From Echiichthys vipera (Eukaryota; Chordata; Actinopteri; Perciformes; Trachinidae), in the NCBI GenBank assembly GCA_963691815.1, contig OY829656.1, forward strand, positions 2,086,537-2,150,536: a stretch of 64,000 nucleotides of DNA, in the 5' to 3' direction. A model generated the notes under the pieces. That model saw only the letters and a program-made list of their open reading frames with translations. It was not told the DNA's origin and did not search any database. The stretch's first letter is position 1. Each line of letters begins with the position of its first letter. The position numbers were made by a program, and so were the translations under genes. Below are positions 44,991 to 57,849 of this stretch, one piece after another.

Positions 44991-44999
44991 ATATACATA

Positions 45000-45790
45000 A
45001 TGAAAACCTTAAAGAGGATAAAGCAATTCATTTAACTTACTGCTCCACTTTTTCCTCCAGTCTGTGATGCACCACAGGTTCTGTATCCACCCAAGTGGGC
45101 CCACTCCACAATTTAAGAACCAGCAGTCTGGTCTGTGTCCACACTAATGCAGGCACATTTTAAAATGATTATTTTTCTCACCACACACAAACGTTCCTTC
45201 AGCACTTCTCTCCACAGTGGAGATATTAGAAAATTCTCATATTGTAGCATGAGTGGGGGCAAAAAAAAGGAAATTCATGAACGGATTATCAAATGTCTCT
45301 TCTGGCTGAGGCCCAGGAGTGTCAGGGGGCCCCTGAGTCAGAGCATTTGTGCAAAGTGGCTGTTTCAGATTTCTCATTGCGGAGTAATGGGGCAAAAGCC
45401 CCTCTGAAAACTAAAGGATTAGCATAACCTTCAGGAGAACCACTTCCCCTCAAGATATTCCCAAAAGCGCTTTTAACTGAAATCATAACATTTGTTGGAA
45501 TGGCCATTTTACCTTTCAATGACGGTTTGGGCAAGTTTGTAATAAAGTCATGTGATTGGAACTGCAGAGAGCTGCACTTAGGAAATAGTTTGTCATTAAT
45601 TATGTAAGTGCTCCTGATCACAGCTCCAAAGGAAGGTAATGGTACAGCTGGGAGGACAGGTCCAAGTATTCAAGCACATAAATGGCTTCACACACTTCCT
45701 AGTGCTTATAGTGAATATGAATTTAGAAAGTAAAAACAACAATAACTTAATATTTGATACATTTTTAATGTACATCAAGTTTAAATGCAC
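45000..45790. other. No recognised feature
   Basis: No repeat match or exon recognised. Confidence 0.35.
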
Positions 45791-45794
45791 ACAG

Positions 45795-46705
45795 GGCTGT
45801 AAACTAGTGGCCTCCACTCGCCAGATGCAACTAAAATATTCCCCTGGCGACTTAATGTTGGAGGGCTCCATGCCACGGGGCGGGGCCATGTTTGTCCCAA
45901 TGGTTGTGCAATAAATTCTGCATTATAGCAAAACATTGTAGTAGCTAAAAAAAGATAAATTATGACGGTAGCAACATTTGCGTTAAACCGGTGATTTGTT
46001 GCCTGTCACAGTGAAGTAGCTCCCCCCACGTCACCGCTGTAGAAAATGGTTCCCCTCAGAAGCAACGCGGCGTAAAAGTTAAAAGTTTGGAGCAGTGGCT
46101 TTGATCCGAGCGCAGCGATGTGGCGGCACATTCCCGGTGTGACTGAACCAAACACGGATGAGATAAAGAAGGTGAAGAAGAAGGTGAAAAAGCAAAAGTA
46201 AGGAAGTTCAGTGGACGACTGACAGGGAAAGGCTTCAGTACGACGACTTGACGGGGTCGTGTTCAGCTCCGTCTGCAGGACACACTATGATGCTGTGGCT
46301 GAGAGCTCAGTTAGAAGCAGGCGGCCTGACTGCTTTATTATAATAAGATATTATATTATTATAATATATTATATATGGAGGGTGTATGAGAGGGAGTCTG
46401 CTGAAGACAGGGATGAGGAGTTCTGATCAGAGATGCAGACTGGATCGGATCGGTCCCATCTGTAGTTCTGATGAGTCCTAATGAGGGTTTCCTTTGTTTG
46501 AAATTCAATTAATAATATTAAAATGTATTTCTGAATAAGACTTTGGCCTCTTCTCTAAGCATGTTTTGCTCTTTAATGCTGTTATCTCAATGAAAAGGAC
46601 TGAAACACATGGTTATGCAACAAAAAGAGGTAATTTATTATTTGGCCGGTGAAGAAAAATGACTTGGCCGGTAGATTATTTCATCTACCGGTGCCTTTTG
46701 CAGGT
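45795..46705 (+). mobile_element. Possible decayed hAT-like element with exon fragment
   Basis: Left part CACTCGCCAGATGCAACTAA and right part GGTAGATTATTTCATCTACC flank about 900 bp. Around 46118-46260 a frame reads MWRHIPGVTEPNTDEIK, a lysine-rich stretch, then, after a shift, QWTTDRERLQYDD. This loosely fits the start of TTF-type zinc fingers in some hAT proteins. Terminal repeats and target duplication were not established; speculative. Confidence 0.25.
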
Positions 46706-47518
46706 GAGCCAAAAAGTTAGTTTACGGTTCCAATTCCTGTTGTGTGGTTATTCTTATCCATATCTCCAGGATGACACGTTTATCCAGATGTTTGATCTAC
46801 TATCTACCATCTGAACAGGCCCGTCTTTCAGCTTCATCAACATCTCTGCCAACAAACGAGCTGCAATGGATCAAAGGTGAAGCATTACAGCCAGACAACG
46901 GTGGTAACAGCAGCCAAAAAACTACCCAAGTCAAAGTAGATTCAAGAAGATTCAAGAAGCTTTATTTATCTCAAGGGAAATTATTGATTACTGTTACTTT
47001 GCAAAAGTCTTTTATTTCTCTTCCTCAGGCTCCACCAATGAGCCTGAGTGGCTAAACGCAAACCGTTAGCTTGAATATTTACATTAAAGTAGCGAGCAGC
47101 AGTGGCCCGTAGTAGTTTTGCAGCATGACATAGTGTGCATAAGTTATCAACGTATTAGCATTAACACATTAACACATTAACACTCTTGCTGCGCTGCAGT
47201 GTCAGCACTGTTCTCTGATGTACTGACTTCAGACCAGCGCTCACAACTGGAGCCAACTGGATCCCGCTGCACTGTGCGTAGTCCTGACCGCTATCCTCTT
47301 AACGGATCAGGTGTGTAGAGCAAAAGAGGCAGAACTCATCGGATGAAACGCAATCACGAATCATGGAACCCATCAGATATTTACTTTTAATGTATCTGCA
47401 TTCATCTGCATCTGTTCACAGAGATTTACCGAAAACGACCTACAAAAAGCATCAATTCAGACTGAAAACAGTGACCAACAACATGGAAGAGGAAGTCTCC
47501 GTTATCCGGCTGTCCAGA
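46706..47518. other. No supported gene; short retroposon-like tail
   Basis: 46935-46990 (AAGCTTTATTTATCTCAAGG) resembles a SINE/LINE end on the minus strand. Confidence 0.35.
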
Positions 47519-48046
47519 GGCAAGACCAGAACCACAGGACCCCAGAACTATTGTCCGTTCAGGCGAGACCAGAACCCCAGAACCACAGGACCCCATAACT
47601 ATTGACCGTTCAGGCAAGACCAGAACCCCAGAACCACAGAACTATTGTCCGTTCAGGCAAAACCAGAACCCCAGAACCCCAGATCCCGAACTATTGTCCG
47701 TTCAGGCAAGACCAGAACCCCAGAACCCCGGAACCCAAGAACTATTGTCCGTTCAGGCAAAACCAGAACCCCAGAACCCCAGATCCCCGAACTATTGTCC
47801 GTTCAGGCAAGACCTGAACCCCAGAACTATTGTCCGTTCAGGCAAGACCAGAACCCCAGGACCCCAGAACTATTGTCTGTTCAGGCAAGACCAGAACCCC
47901 AGAACCACAGAACCCCTGAACTATTGTCCGTTCAGGCAAGACCAGAACCCCAGGACCCCAGAACTATTGTCCGTTCAGGCAAGACCAGAACCCCAGAACT
48001 ATTGTCCGTTTAGGCAAGACCAGAACCCCAGAACTATTGTCCGTTT
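47519..48046. repeat. Minisatellite with variable 34-51 bp units
   Basis: About 12 units, each with AACTATTGTCCGTTCAGGCA, AGACCAGAACC and a variable number of CCCAGAAC-type heptamers, which accounts for the length variation. Frames across it are repeat artefacts. Confidence 0.95.
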
Positions 48047-48840
48047 CACCCAGAGGCTAAATCGTCAACAGACCAGTAGCCGATGGGTCCAGAGATTGAC
48101 CCTGACCAGACCTGTTTAAGAAATGTTAAATGTCTTTTTTTGTGGATCTACAACAGTTTTAAGAAAGTGACTCAGATTCTCTGATCGTCCATTTTGTCAA
48201 AATATCACACAGCAGCACAACGGCACCTGTTTCAGTCTCTATCTCTCTGCTCTGTGGGCCTCAGAGGAGACATAAAGTCATAAAAGCTCATATCAAATTG
48301 AATAAAGACGAGAAGTGACATTTTCCATCACCCTGCCTTTTGTGATATCTGGAGTTTTGCATGGACAGAGGGAGACCGAGGCAGGGCCGCAGATGGAGGT
48401 CACGCTTTCATTAAAGAGGCTAATGGTGAACAGAGACAAGGAGCTGATATTAGCCACAGGGAAACCTATTAAGAGTGGGATGGAGACAGTCGTGATGAGG
48501 AGCTGATTACAAAATCACTGAAAGGAAAATGACTTGGCAGATAAGTAGAAGTGGAGCTCAGAAGCTGTAAAAGACACAGAAGCAGACGGAGCACAGGTCA
48601 GACAACTGAGAGCAGAGGGAGGTGGATAGAGAGCAGTGTGTGACATATCCAGAGGCAATCGGGGAACGTACCTAGTTCTCCAGTGTTATACTTAAGTCTT
48701 CCATGGACTCAACACGCGACACACAAGATCACATTGATGCAAGCTAAGACGTTCACCTACAGGCTACGCACTCTGCACACACCCCTCCAAGGCTGATACC
48801 ATTAATAGGACACAACATTTGCATTGTAAACTATTTAATT
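48047..48840. other. No supported gene; possible unique noncoding region
   Basis: 48300-48640 has no match in the window and no obvious repeat character; conservation cannot be judged here. Confidence 0.3.
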
Positions 48841-49178
48841 CATTCATCTTCAACCTCTTGTCCCTGTCGGGGTCGCGGGGGGGCTGGAGCCGATCCCAGC
48901 TGACATCGGGCGTGAGGCGGGGTCCACCCTGGACAGGACGCCAGTCTATCACAGGACACATAGAGACGAACAGAGACAGACAACCATTCACACCTACGGG
49001 TGATTTAGAGTCATCAATGAACCGAACACCTGCACGTCTTTGGACTGTGGGAGGAAACCGGAGAACCCGGAGAAAACCCACGCAGACACGGGAACAACAT
49101 GCAAACTCCACACAGAAGGGCCCCAGCCGGGATTCAAACCAGGAACCGTCTCGCTGTGAGGCGACAGTGCTAACCACT
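48841..49178 (-). mobile_element. SINE copy A5, slightly 5'-truncated
   Basis: Minus-strand SINE matching A1 almost throughout, from tail (CATTCATCTTCAACC on plus) to ...GTGCTAACCACT. It lacks the first ~15 bp of the tRNA-like head. The target duplication is not clear. Confidence 0.85.
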
Positions 49179-49275
49179 TGTTTTTTTATACATATATTTT
49201 TCCAGAGACCTTTTCTTTCTTTTTCTTTTTTTTGCAATATTCAGACATTATATTTGTGTAATTTTTTTAATGTAC

Positions 49276-49440
49276 TGTAAAAAAAGAAGTGGACCAGCAT
49301 TGTCCGCGGTAGATTGAACTGCATCAGCTGCCTCAGGATCCTCTGCTGAGCCTTCTTGATGAGGGAGCTGATGTTTGGCTCCCGCCTTATGTCCTTATGG
49401 TGCCCAGGAAGCGGAAGGACTCCACTCCACAAATGTGGAT
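49276..49440 (-). pseudogene. LINE ORF2 fragment (RT C-terminal side)
   Basis: Minus-strand frame with NISSLIKKAQQRILRQL and MQFNLPRTMLVHFF, matching the K-K-A-Q-Q-R...L-R-Q-L block downstream of the reverse transcriptase in a common fish LINE. A short deletion after QQR and frame breaks upstream show it is dead. Confidence 0.65.
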
Positions 49441-51190
49441 TACATATGAATTACAGCGCGATGTAAATGAAGAGTGGATGAGGACGGCCTGCACTGGTCC
49501 CCACTGATTCCAGTGTTGGGTGAAATTTATAACTCAATTTCAAACTAGTGAAGACTTCAAGAAATCTCTGAATTGAAAAACTTTTCACACTACTCAGACA
49601 CACACTACTTTGTGCAGGGCTGCTGTCATGTCGATGCGGCAGAGCACCAGCTACACAACTGATACCACATGAAGTGTTTTGATTCCAAGATTATTCCAGT
49701 TGAACGGATCCGTGACTACGTTTGTGCACCGCGCAGTTCCAGTTCCAGCTGTGGATTCCTTCAGATTCCCCTCTCGCTCGTCTCATTTCAGATATTTCTC
49801 TCAGATGATATAAATGTCTATCTGCTCGGAGAATCCCATTCCATTCTGTGGGTATTTTGTGTGCACATCTGTGACGGAGAGACTCTGTTTGTGTGTGTGT
49901 GTGTGTGTTAGTTTTGCAGAGGGCTGATGTGGAAAGACTCCAGTTTTCCACTCAGTCTGCCTGTCTGTCTGTGAGACCTCAGGGCCAGTAAATGCTAGGC
50001 CATCTGGCCGTCTGCCTGTCTATCTGGACAGATGGTCCACCTGAGGGCCAATCGCAGACTATCCACTGGATCTGCAACATGATTCAATGATAGGACTGCA
50101 TTCCTCCATTCATTCCAACATTAACGACATTAAAACTGTCGTGAATCCATAGAAAATAAAGTTCCAAGACAAGTATTTCAAAACAGAAACCGACAGTTAC
50201 TATATTCTCTGCTTAAAGTGGTTTAATTATGACTGGAGGCTCAGGACCAAGAGGTAAACAGGTAACACTTAATTTGCGTAGTCCCTGCTGACAAATTATT
50301 CGGAGCTTTTTGAAATCCCGTTCTCCCCGAATGTGCCGCCTACATCGATAAATCACAGGTGCAGTGTGTAGCTCCTCGCTGCACTCTCCGGCAGCATTTC
50401 ACCTTGTGCAAGAATTTTGTGATTTAGATGAAACTGCTGTGCACAGTTTGACACTCAATTAATCTCCTCAGAAATCAAACTGAGATGCTGCGAGAGGCCG
50501 TTGCCATGGCCACCCCTGAAATCTCCTTGGCCACCCCAGATCTGATTGGTTGTTGGTGAAGTTCATCAACACACGTCCAAATCAAACGCTGCTCAATCAA
50601 TGATGAGAGCTGATCTGCTGATACAGGACCAGTTTGTAATTTCTAACTACTACAGTAATGGTTGGATTGTGGCCGTAAGGACTGATCTCTGGTCAGCAAA
50701 TGTATTTTAGGTTCCACCGCCGGTGTCGCTGACATCCTCAGGACTCCGTTCATAACAGCAATGAAAAGATAACATGCATCTCTGAGAGTTATGGTCATTT
50801 GTTCTTTAAGTTCTTTAGACTTCTCTGCTGAGTGCGTGGAAACTTCATTTAGCACTTAGAAGCAGTTCAAAGTACACAAACTACACGTTACTAGCGTTAG
50901 CTTGTTAGCCCGTCTAGAAACCAGCTACCAGTTAGCATTAGCATAGCTGCCAGCCAACTACAGTAATACTCCCGCGGCTCACTCTCATAGGAAGTTGACA
51001 TGCGGACAGGCTTCACAGGGTCTCAAACACAACATGTTTACTTCACTGACCTGTGGTAAATCCTAATGTTTCGCTCTGATCAGTGACCGTCTAAACATTT
51101 AAATATGAACAGTCACCACAGTCCGTTACAGTTTTAAAGACACCTGCAACAACCAAGACACACCTTGGCTGTTACCATGGATGTAATGTT
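49441..51190. other. No supported gene; short GT run
   Basis: A GT run lies at 49889-49909. Apart from that, no repeat family or exon recognised in about 1.7 kb. Confidence 0.35.
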
Positions 51191-51676
51191 AGTAAAGCTC
51201 TGGATCTACCGGTCAATCTTGGTTCCTACCCTCACCAGTGGTCATGAAAGCTGGGTCAGGACCCAAAGAACCAGGTCGCGGGTCCAAGCGTGTGAACTGT
51301 GTTTCCTCAGGAGGGGGTCTGGAGTCTCCCTTAGAGAGAGGGGGAGAAGTTCAGCATCCGTGAGGAACTCGGAGTAGAGCCGCTGCTCCTTTGTGTTGAA
51401 AGGAGCCAGTTGAGGTGGTTCAGGATCATCTGGTAAGGATGAACCCTGGGCTCCTCCCTAGGGAGGTGTTCCAGGCACGTCCAGCTGGGAGGAGGCCTCG
51501 GGGAAGACCCAGGACCAGGTGGAGAGATTAGATCTCCACGCTGGCCTGGGAACGCCTCAGGATCCCCCAGTTAGAGCTGGTTAATGTGGCCCGGGAAAGG
51601 GAAGTTTAGGGTCCCCTGCTGGAGCTGCTGCCCCTGAGACCCGACCCCGGATAAGAGGCTGAAGATGAGATAAGAT
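51191..51676 (+). mobile_element. LINE H, copy H4
   Basis: Starts at KLWIYRSILVPTLTSGHESW (51190-51250) and follows H1 through to CCGACCCCGGATAAGAGG and a GATAAGATAAA tail. Frame breaks within. Confidence 0.8.
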
Positions 51677-52136
51677 AAAGTTAGTATGTTCTCATTATGA
51701 CTGTTGGGTTCAGACAAAAGCAGCTGTAGACGTTTAGAAATCAGAATCAGCTTTATTCGCCATGTACGTGCAAACATAAAGTGGTGATCCAGCTTTAACA
51801 GGCTGTGATGGATCAAGCTAAGTGATAAGTGATGAGTGATACGTGATCAGGGCTTTACTCAACTAGAAACAGATCAAATGTAAAACCTATCCTGAACATA
51901 ATTACTGATGAAACATATTAATAATATAATCCAGGCTTCTCGATGACTGGGTTCGATTAAAGTGGAATAGACCAGAGTGAATAGTTTGGTAACTGCATGT
52001 TAGTGCTGTTCTAGGTTTGATCAACCACGTGTACGGACATTAAAATGGATGCTAACATGATTTGCTTTTCAATTATGAATCATCTCTGCATTAGTTAATA
52101 TCGCATATCATATATAATATATGTTATAGGGAAGGT
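51677..52136. other. Mostly unassigned; retroposon-like tail
   Basis: 51738-51778 (AATCAGAATCAGCTTTATTC) is a common fish retroposon end. Nothing else recognised. Confidence 0.35.
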
Positions 52137-52290
52137 TTTCGTCTCCACCGTACTCTACGGGGGAATTGTTGGGTCTCTGTAAATCATAAATAAGTCATAG
52201 AGTGTGGTCTTTACCTACTCTGTAAAGTGTCCTGAGATAACTTTGGTTATGATTTGACACTATAGATAAAATTAAATTGAATTGAATTGC
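52137..52290 (+). mobile_element. LINE-type tail, copy C4
   Basis: Matches C3 from GAAGGTTTTCGTCTCCACCG to the TTGAATTGAATTG end; 5'-truncated. Confidence 0.7.
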
Positions 52291-52344
52291 TTATAACATG
52301 CCTTTCCTTTGCCACGGCCACTCCTCTCTGGCTCTGTGTCCCAC

Positions 52345-52625
52345 CTTTTTTTATTTATTTTATTAACCTTTATTTATACAGGTAAAATCTCATTGAGACC
52401 CAGGGTCTCATTTGCAAGAGAGACCTGTTCAGGTCGGCAGCAGCAAAACACAAAGTTACAGACTAACTGAACACACAGGCGACACAACACAGAACACAAA
52501 CAGTAAAACATTAAAATAATACAGTGCAAAGGGCAAAGAACAAGATAAGTTCAAGTTAAATTATGTACGCAGGCGCAGCGTAGGAAAAAGCCTTCTTGCC
52601 AAGCTCAGTACGGACTGACGGGACT
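52345..52625 (-). mobile_element. Probable LINE/SINE 3' region
   Basis: Plus strand reads TTATTAACCTTTATTTATAC, then AATCTCATTGAGACCCAGGG and TTGCAAGAGAGACCTG, a combination frequent in fish retroposons (minus orientation). No second copy is present here. A run of 12 C lies just to the right (52645-52656). Confidence 0.4.
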
Positions 52626-53630
52626 GACAGGACTGACGGGACTGCCCCCCCCCCCGTCAAATGTCCTGGAAACGCCACAAGCTCAATCTCCGCAACACAA
52701 TACAACACTCCTTTCACAACAGATCAAATATGTTGATGGACGATGCTTCAACGTCTTATTTGTTTGGAATTCAAATCAGACAAAGTTCGGTTTTTGTATC
52801 TGGTTATTTCTGATGACTAGGAATTGGGCTTGTACATTATAAACATTTAAGTGTGTGTGTGCGTGTGTTTGTGTGTGTGTGTGTGTGTGTGTAAGAGAAA
52901 GAGAGAGCTCACGTCTCAACCCTTGAGTCTGAAGAAGTCAAATAAAAAGTTGAAGTAATCGTTAACATCCAGTTTCCTGCTGAATAAATGCACAGGGACC
53001 GGCTCCTTCACAAACCTGTCCTGCAGGGTAATAAAACTGTCCCACACGGCAAACCAGCCTAAGAAGCATCTAGTGCCATAAAGTGGCAAACGACTCTGAC
53101 ACCAGCTCATGATTTATGTCTCATGTCATCGGGCGTCTCATGCTCATCCCAGCGATTCTCGATAAAGTCCAATAAAGTCGGTGAAGCCGTAAAATAATCC
53201 TCAAACTGTCCCAGAAACTTCTGTTGTGCCTGAACCGTTCACCGTTCGCTCTCAACAGGGAAACACTTGAACGCTTGTAGTCCGATAGAAAAACATAATG
53301 TTCTATAATTTAAAAGATTTCTTGAAACTGTCACTTAGACTCTGTTGTGGAAACGGATTTCCTCAATAAAAGATCAACAAACAGGATCAGCTTTTTCTCC
53401 GTGGTTTATTCTGACAAAGTATTTTCCTCTGCAGACAAAAATACGTTCACCCCTACATCCTCACAAAGCTCACGGTTACAGGAACATTTAATCAGAAAGT
53501 ATCCTAACGAAGCATCCAAAGATCCGGATTATTTCAAGTCTCTGAAGGATCAGCGTTAAAGGCGTCCTACAAGCATCATCATCCAGCAGATCGAGGTAAT
53601 GTCAGGGGGACGTTTGCTTGAAAAATGGAT
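52626..53630. other. No supported gene; TG run
   Basis: A TG microsatellite lies at 52849-52892. No exon or shared repeat recognised. Confidence 0.35.
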
Positions 53631-53635
53631 GGTAA

Positions 53636-53942
53636 GTGGTAAATGGACTTGTACTTATAAAGCGCCTTTCTAGTCATCTGACTACTCAAGGCGCTTTCAC
53701 AGTGTCTGCCACATTCACCCATTCACACAGACATTCACACTGATGCAGTGGACATCTACAGACCATCTAATCTAACCATTCACACCACATTCACACACCC
53801 ATGCGCAACACAGGGAGCAATTTGGGGTTCAGTGTCTTGCCCAAGGACACTTCGACATGTGGACCAGGGGGAGATGGGGATCGAACCACCAATCTCTCGA
53901 ACAGAGGACGACCCACTCTTCCACCAAGCCACAGCCGCCCCG
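53636..53942 (-). mobile_element. tRNA-derived SINE, second family (P)
   Basis: On the minus strand: head GGCGGCTGTGGCTTGGTGG (A-box-like), B box GGTTCGATCCCC (plus positions 53877-53888), then CCTTGGGCAAGACACTGAAC and a tail with AAAGGCGCTTTATAAGTACA-type sequence and CCATTTACCA. This is a standard fish SINE layout. No target duplication found. Confidence 0.75.
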
Positions 53943-54723
53943 GGGTTGTGGGTTGAGAACCCTTGCTACACTTGCTACACCAAAGCAAAAGCTGCGTCTT
54001 GTCTTCGTTTTAAAGCAGCCGGTTTGTAACCACGGTCAAGGTCGCATGTTTCCCTGACAGAATTTGGTTGTGTGCACCTTGAACGCCACACCAGCTGCTC
54101 TTGCTCACAGACTAACAATCAATCAATTAGTCACCAAGCTTCAGGTGGTGCAATCATCTGTGCGTGAGCTCACACGCTGCTGATTGGCTCATTTGACACA
54201 TTTACCCTGCAGTGGTTATAGTCACGGTGACACAACGCGCCCTTTAGTATACGCTGCACAAGGTTCACAGACACTTGGCAGCAGACAACAGACCATCAAA
54301 AAAATCTGCTGTATGGGGGAAACAAGTGCAGCAACTGTAATTTTTCACATAGAGGAGGTTGAGTGAGGATGACTTCTTGTTAAAGGAACAGCACGCGGCA
54401 CATTTACACGGTTAAACAGCTGTGAGCTGCTCAGTTCATCCGCAGTTTCCTGTTTCAGCTCAGTGAGAAGAATTTGGGCTTGGCTCTACAGTGACCTGCT
54501 CAGGGAGAAGACGCTCACTGCATTTTTAAAAAAGTATTGATTTGTGTGTGGAAATCAAAACCAATGAAAGGAATAACAGGAGACAGACGATGAGTGAGAC
54601 TGTGACATTTGCAGGACAGGGTGGAGTGCAGAGAACAACAGTGACATTTATAAATAATGAAGGATGGAGCAGCTCCCCTCTGATGTGTTTAGTGAAGCAT
54701 CTGCTTAGGTCCTGTGGGGTAAA
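53943..54723. other. No recognised feature
   Basis: No repeat match or exon seen. Confidence 0.35.
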
Positions 54724-54750
54724 GCACACACACACACACACACACACACA
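54724..54750. repeat. (CA)n microsatellite
   Basis: About 13 CA units. Confidence 0.9.
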
Positions 54751-54939
54751 TTCTTCACCCACAACACACACATATCCACCCGCACACTCACAGTACAGGT
54801 TGCGAGGCAAATATAAGTCAGCCATCTTTGGCTGCTCAGCAAATTTAGCGTGGACGCTAAACATTGGAGTGTGTGTCGCCCTCTGGTGTTGTGACTCATA
54901 CGCCAATGCTTCTGCCCCCGCTAGGGTGGAGGAAAGTAA

Positions 54940-55541
54940 GGGCGCACTCACACTGTCCTTCCGCACCGCGCCCCGTGCTTTAGGGTCCTTGTCCCCCCTC
55001 CAGGCCCGTTTGTACTCACACTACCTGGGCCTCGGAGAATGCTTCTTGCTGCCTATACGTCATCACGCCGTAACACGTCACACGCATTGATGACGTCATG
55101 GCGATGCGTGGCTTTGTTTCCAGATCTTTCCGTAGACCTCAGAGTTTTTGTGCGTCTTGTCGACTGTTTTTGAATCTTTTCATCGACCAAATCTGCAGTA
55201 AACACTCCACCTCCGCATCACACCAACGTGAACCTTTCACCGCCATTGTTGTTGTTGTTAAATGTCCGCGCATGGTCCCTCCTTCTTTTTTCTACGTCCC
55301 AACAGGCGCACATAAATTACGTCAGAACCGTCGTAGGCCTCGTGCTCGTACACGTGTGCACGCTCGTGCTCGTACATGTGCAAACGCGCTTTACAAAAGC
55401 CCACCTCTCTCAGGTGGGCCATGGACGGCCAGCTGGCCGCAGTTATGCGTGGAGCGGTTGCACTCACACTGGTCAAACGCACTAGGCTTTAGCTGAAAAA
55501 CCTGTTTTGACCGGGTGCGGGAGGACAGTGTGAGTGCGCCC
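54940..55541 (-). mobile_element. Harbinger-like element B5, full length (602 bp)
   Basis: Ends GGGCGCACTCACACTGTCC and GGACAGTGTGAGTGCGCCC, perfect inverted repeats. TAA lies on both sides (54937-54939, 55542-55544), an intact 3-bp target duplication. The interior is collinear with B1. Confidence 0.88.
55016..55246 (-). pseudogene. Myb/SANT-like fragment in B5, with nonsense change
   Basis: Same 76-codon fragment, but the CGA codon of the QKLRGLRK segment reads TGA (plus-strand positions 55139-55141), a C-to-T change at a CpG. The other copies keep CGA there. An extra pair of GTT triplets precedes the ATG. Confidence 0.65.
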
Positions 55542-55544
55542 TAA

Positions 55545-55929
55545 GTGGGCATGATGGTAAAAGTAGACAAAGAGACACAGATTAAATGATCCTTTTAATC
55601 CCATTTAAAATGTGAGAATCACAAGAAACCCTGTATTTGATTGGTTAACTTTTCAGTGGGGGAGTTTCAACTTGAAGGCGCGGTTCCTTGTACTGAATGT
55701 GGATATTGTTGACGTATTACTGCACTAACGTTTCCTGTAGCTCTGCACTTGAGAACGTTGGTGTCTTGTTGTCTTCGGTCTGTACATCTCGTACTAATGT
55801 GGCTCCAGTCTCCAAACATCTCGCCAAAGGACGCCAGTTGAAAATTAGCCAGCTGACTGACTCTGGCACACTTGCAGTAATGTTGCTTCATGTGCATTGA
55901 CCTTATAAATAAATGAGTGAAGAAGAAGA
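55545..55929. other. No recognised feature
   Basis: No repeat match or exon seen. Confidence 0.35.
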
Positions 55930-55992
55930 ATTACTTTATTTATCACGCAACGGGGAAATTGAATTTTTTCACTCTTATTATTAATCATGTTC

Positions 55993-56031
<39 letters not shown>

Positions 56032-56280
56032 AATACAAACAGGACCTATATACACGCAATTAAGGAGAGATGTTAGAGCGAGGAGGCTGACAGTGACCGG
56101 CGCCCCAAGCAGTTGGGGGTTCAGTGCCTTGCTCAACAGCACCTCGACAGTGCCCAGGAGATGAACTGGCACCTCTCCAGCCACCAGTCCACGCTCCATA
56201 CATGGTCCACACAGGGACTTGAACCAGCAACCCTACGGTTCCCAGCCAAGTCACCTTTGGACTGAGATACTGACGCCCCA
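55930..56280 (-). mobile_element. tRNA-derived SINE, third family (Q)
   Basis: On the minus strand: head GGGGCGTCAGTATCTCAGTC, B box GGTTCAAGTCCC (plus 56214-56225), GAGCAAGGCACTGAACCCCC in the body, and a tail with AATTTCCCCGTTGCGTGATA, then AATAAAGTAATTCTTCTTC. A CA microsatellite (55993-56030) lies inside the tail part. Confidence 0.7.
55993..56030. repeat. (CA)n microsatellite in SINE Q
   Basis: About 19 CA units. Confidence 0.92.
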
Positions 56281-57849
56281 AAAGGAAATACACTGACTTC
56301 TAAGCACGTTTTGGCACCTTTTTAAGCAATTATTATCACTGTGGAGTGAAAAGATCGTCTTTATCTTAATCAGATGTCATGAAATAGACCTTTACTTTGC
56401 ACTAAAACATTTTGGAAAAGCGTTGGGAGGCTGATGTTGTAGCCGGCGGGGGCTGAAACATGGGAATCATATCTGTGACATGAAGTGCACAGGAAACACA
56501 GCCATGTTGTTTTATTCATGTTCCACACTGAAACATGCAAATTTAATGTTTACACTGATCTCGATGTAAACACTGGTGTCCCCGTTTTTACATGGGAAGT
56601 CACATGACCGACCTCATTATAATATCTCTCATGCATTTCATATGTTGATGATTGTTGGAGGCCTGTACGTCGCCGCTCCCTGCAGACTGCCGTCATATCT
56701 GATCTACTGAGTTATTCCAGCCGTAACACGACCACACAGTGTGGGTTTATACGTGCGGTGGTTGTCTTCCATGAAAATTAGAACATCTCCAATCACAATG
56801 AGGCTTTATGAATAAATCAACACTGCACGCATTCATGATGAGCGCTCAGAACACTTACTGTTCAGTCATTTTAAGATCTTTCTGGTTTTATAATCGCCTG
56901 TGTTTGAGGAAGATTGGTTTGTGAATGTCAGGCAGCACAGTCTTTCCGAAACAGATATATTATAAATTGATATGAGTTTGAAATGAATCCTTTTTATATC
57001 ATTTTTTTCCTCCCACAATAGTCTGAAAAGGAAATTAATCGAGTAAGAGGAATACATTTGCTGCAGGGCTGGCTGAGGTGGAAATGTGGATGAGTGTGGT
57101 TGACTGGGCCTCCACCCACATTATGCTTTGACTTTAAAGCGTGTTACGGATCTTTCGGGTCAGTTTAATCGTGATGTCAAAAAAAAGTTCATCATCAAAA
57201 GTCTGAATCAGTCTTTAAAGATGTCAGGACTGATGGAGAGGAGGGGAAGACGGATCTTTTAAGCTCCCGTCTCTGTCGCTGCCCATCAGCTCGCTCCACT
57301 TTGAATGTGAGACGCAACTTAACTAGATCCACTATCTCAACACGAGCCTCAGCAGCTTTATTCAAATAGCATTCATTTACAGTCACATTAAGGGGAAAAT
57401 TAAACCAATAACTCAAACAGCACACAGTCTATAATCTACAATCTACACGCATAAATGTATTAACCACATACAACACGTGTAATATAAGATTACAGTTCGG
57501 GCTTTAAAGTTGTCTGCACACAAACTTGAGTTCTCTTCATGGAGAAACCAAATGTTTCCTGGAGCCAAGCTCTCCATCGAGGGAGGGTCCCACAGCTGGG
57601 ACCGGGGAAAAATCCTAAAGCTGCTTTCGGAGCACTAATCTGAAAAGCCTTTTATCGTCCTAGGGCCCATTAGCAGCATCAGTGTCTCCGAGAAACAGCG
57701 AAGAACTGAGTGAGAGAGCAAAGTTGCCAGTCGTCTTTTTCTGCTTCTTTAAAAAAAATAGATATGAACGTAATGCTTTTAAACATTCACAGATATTCAC
57801 TCTGGCTCTTGTGTGTTGTATTTGAAAGAACAAAGTGTGTTTCCAATAA
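56281..57849. other. No supported gene; possible unique noncoding DNA
   Basis: No repeat family shared with the window. 57540-57720 looks non-repetitive and moderately GC-balanced; whether it is conserved cannot be judged here. Confidence 0.3.

Noticed and set aside
47602..48119. Overlapping frames of up to 141 codons
   Set aside because: Created by the minisatellite at 47519-48046.
53870..53942. Functional tRNA gene on the minus strand
   Set aside because: A- and B-box-like motifs belong to a SINE with body and tail attached.
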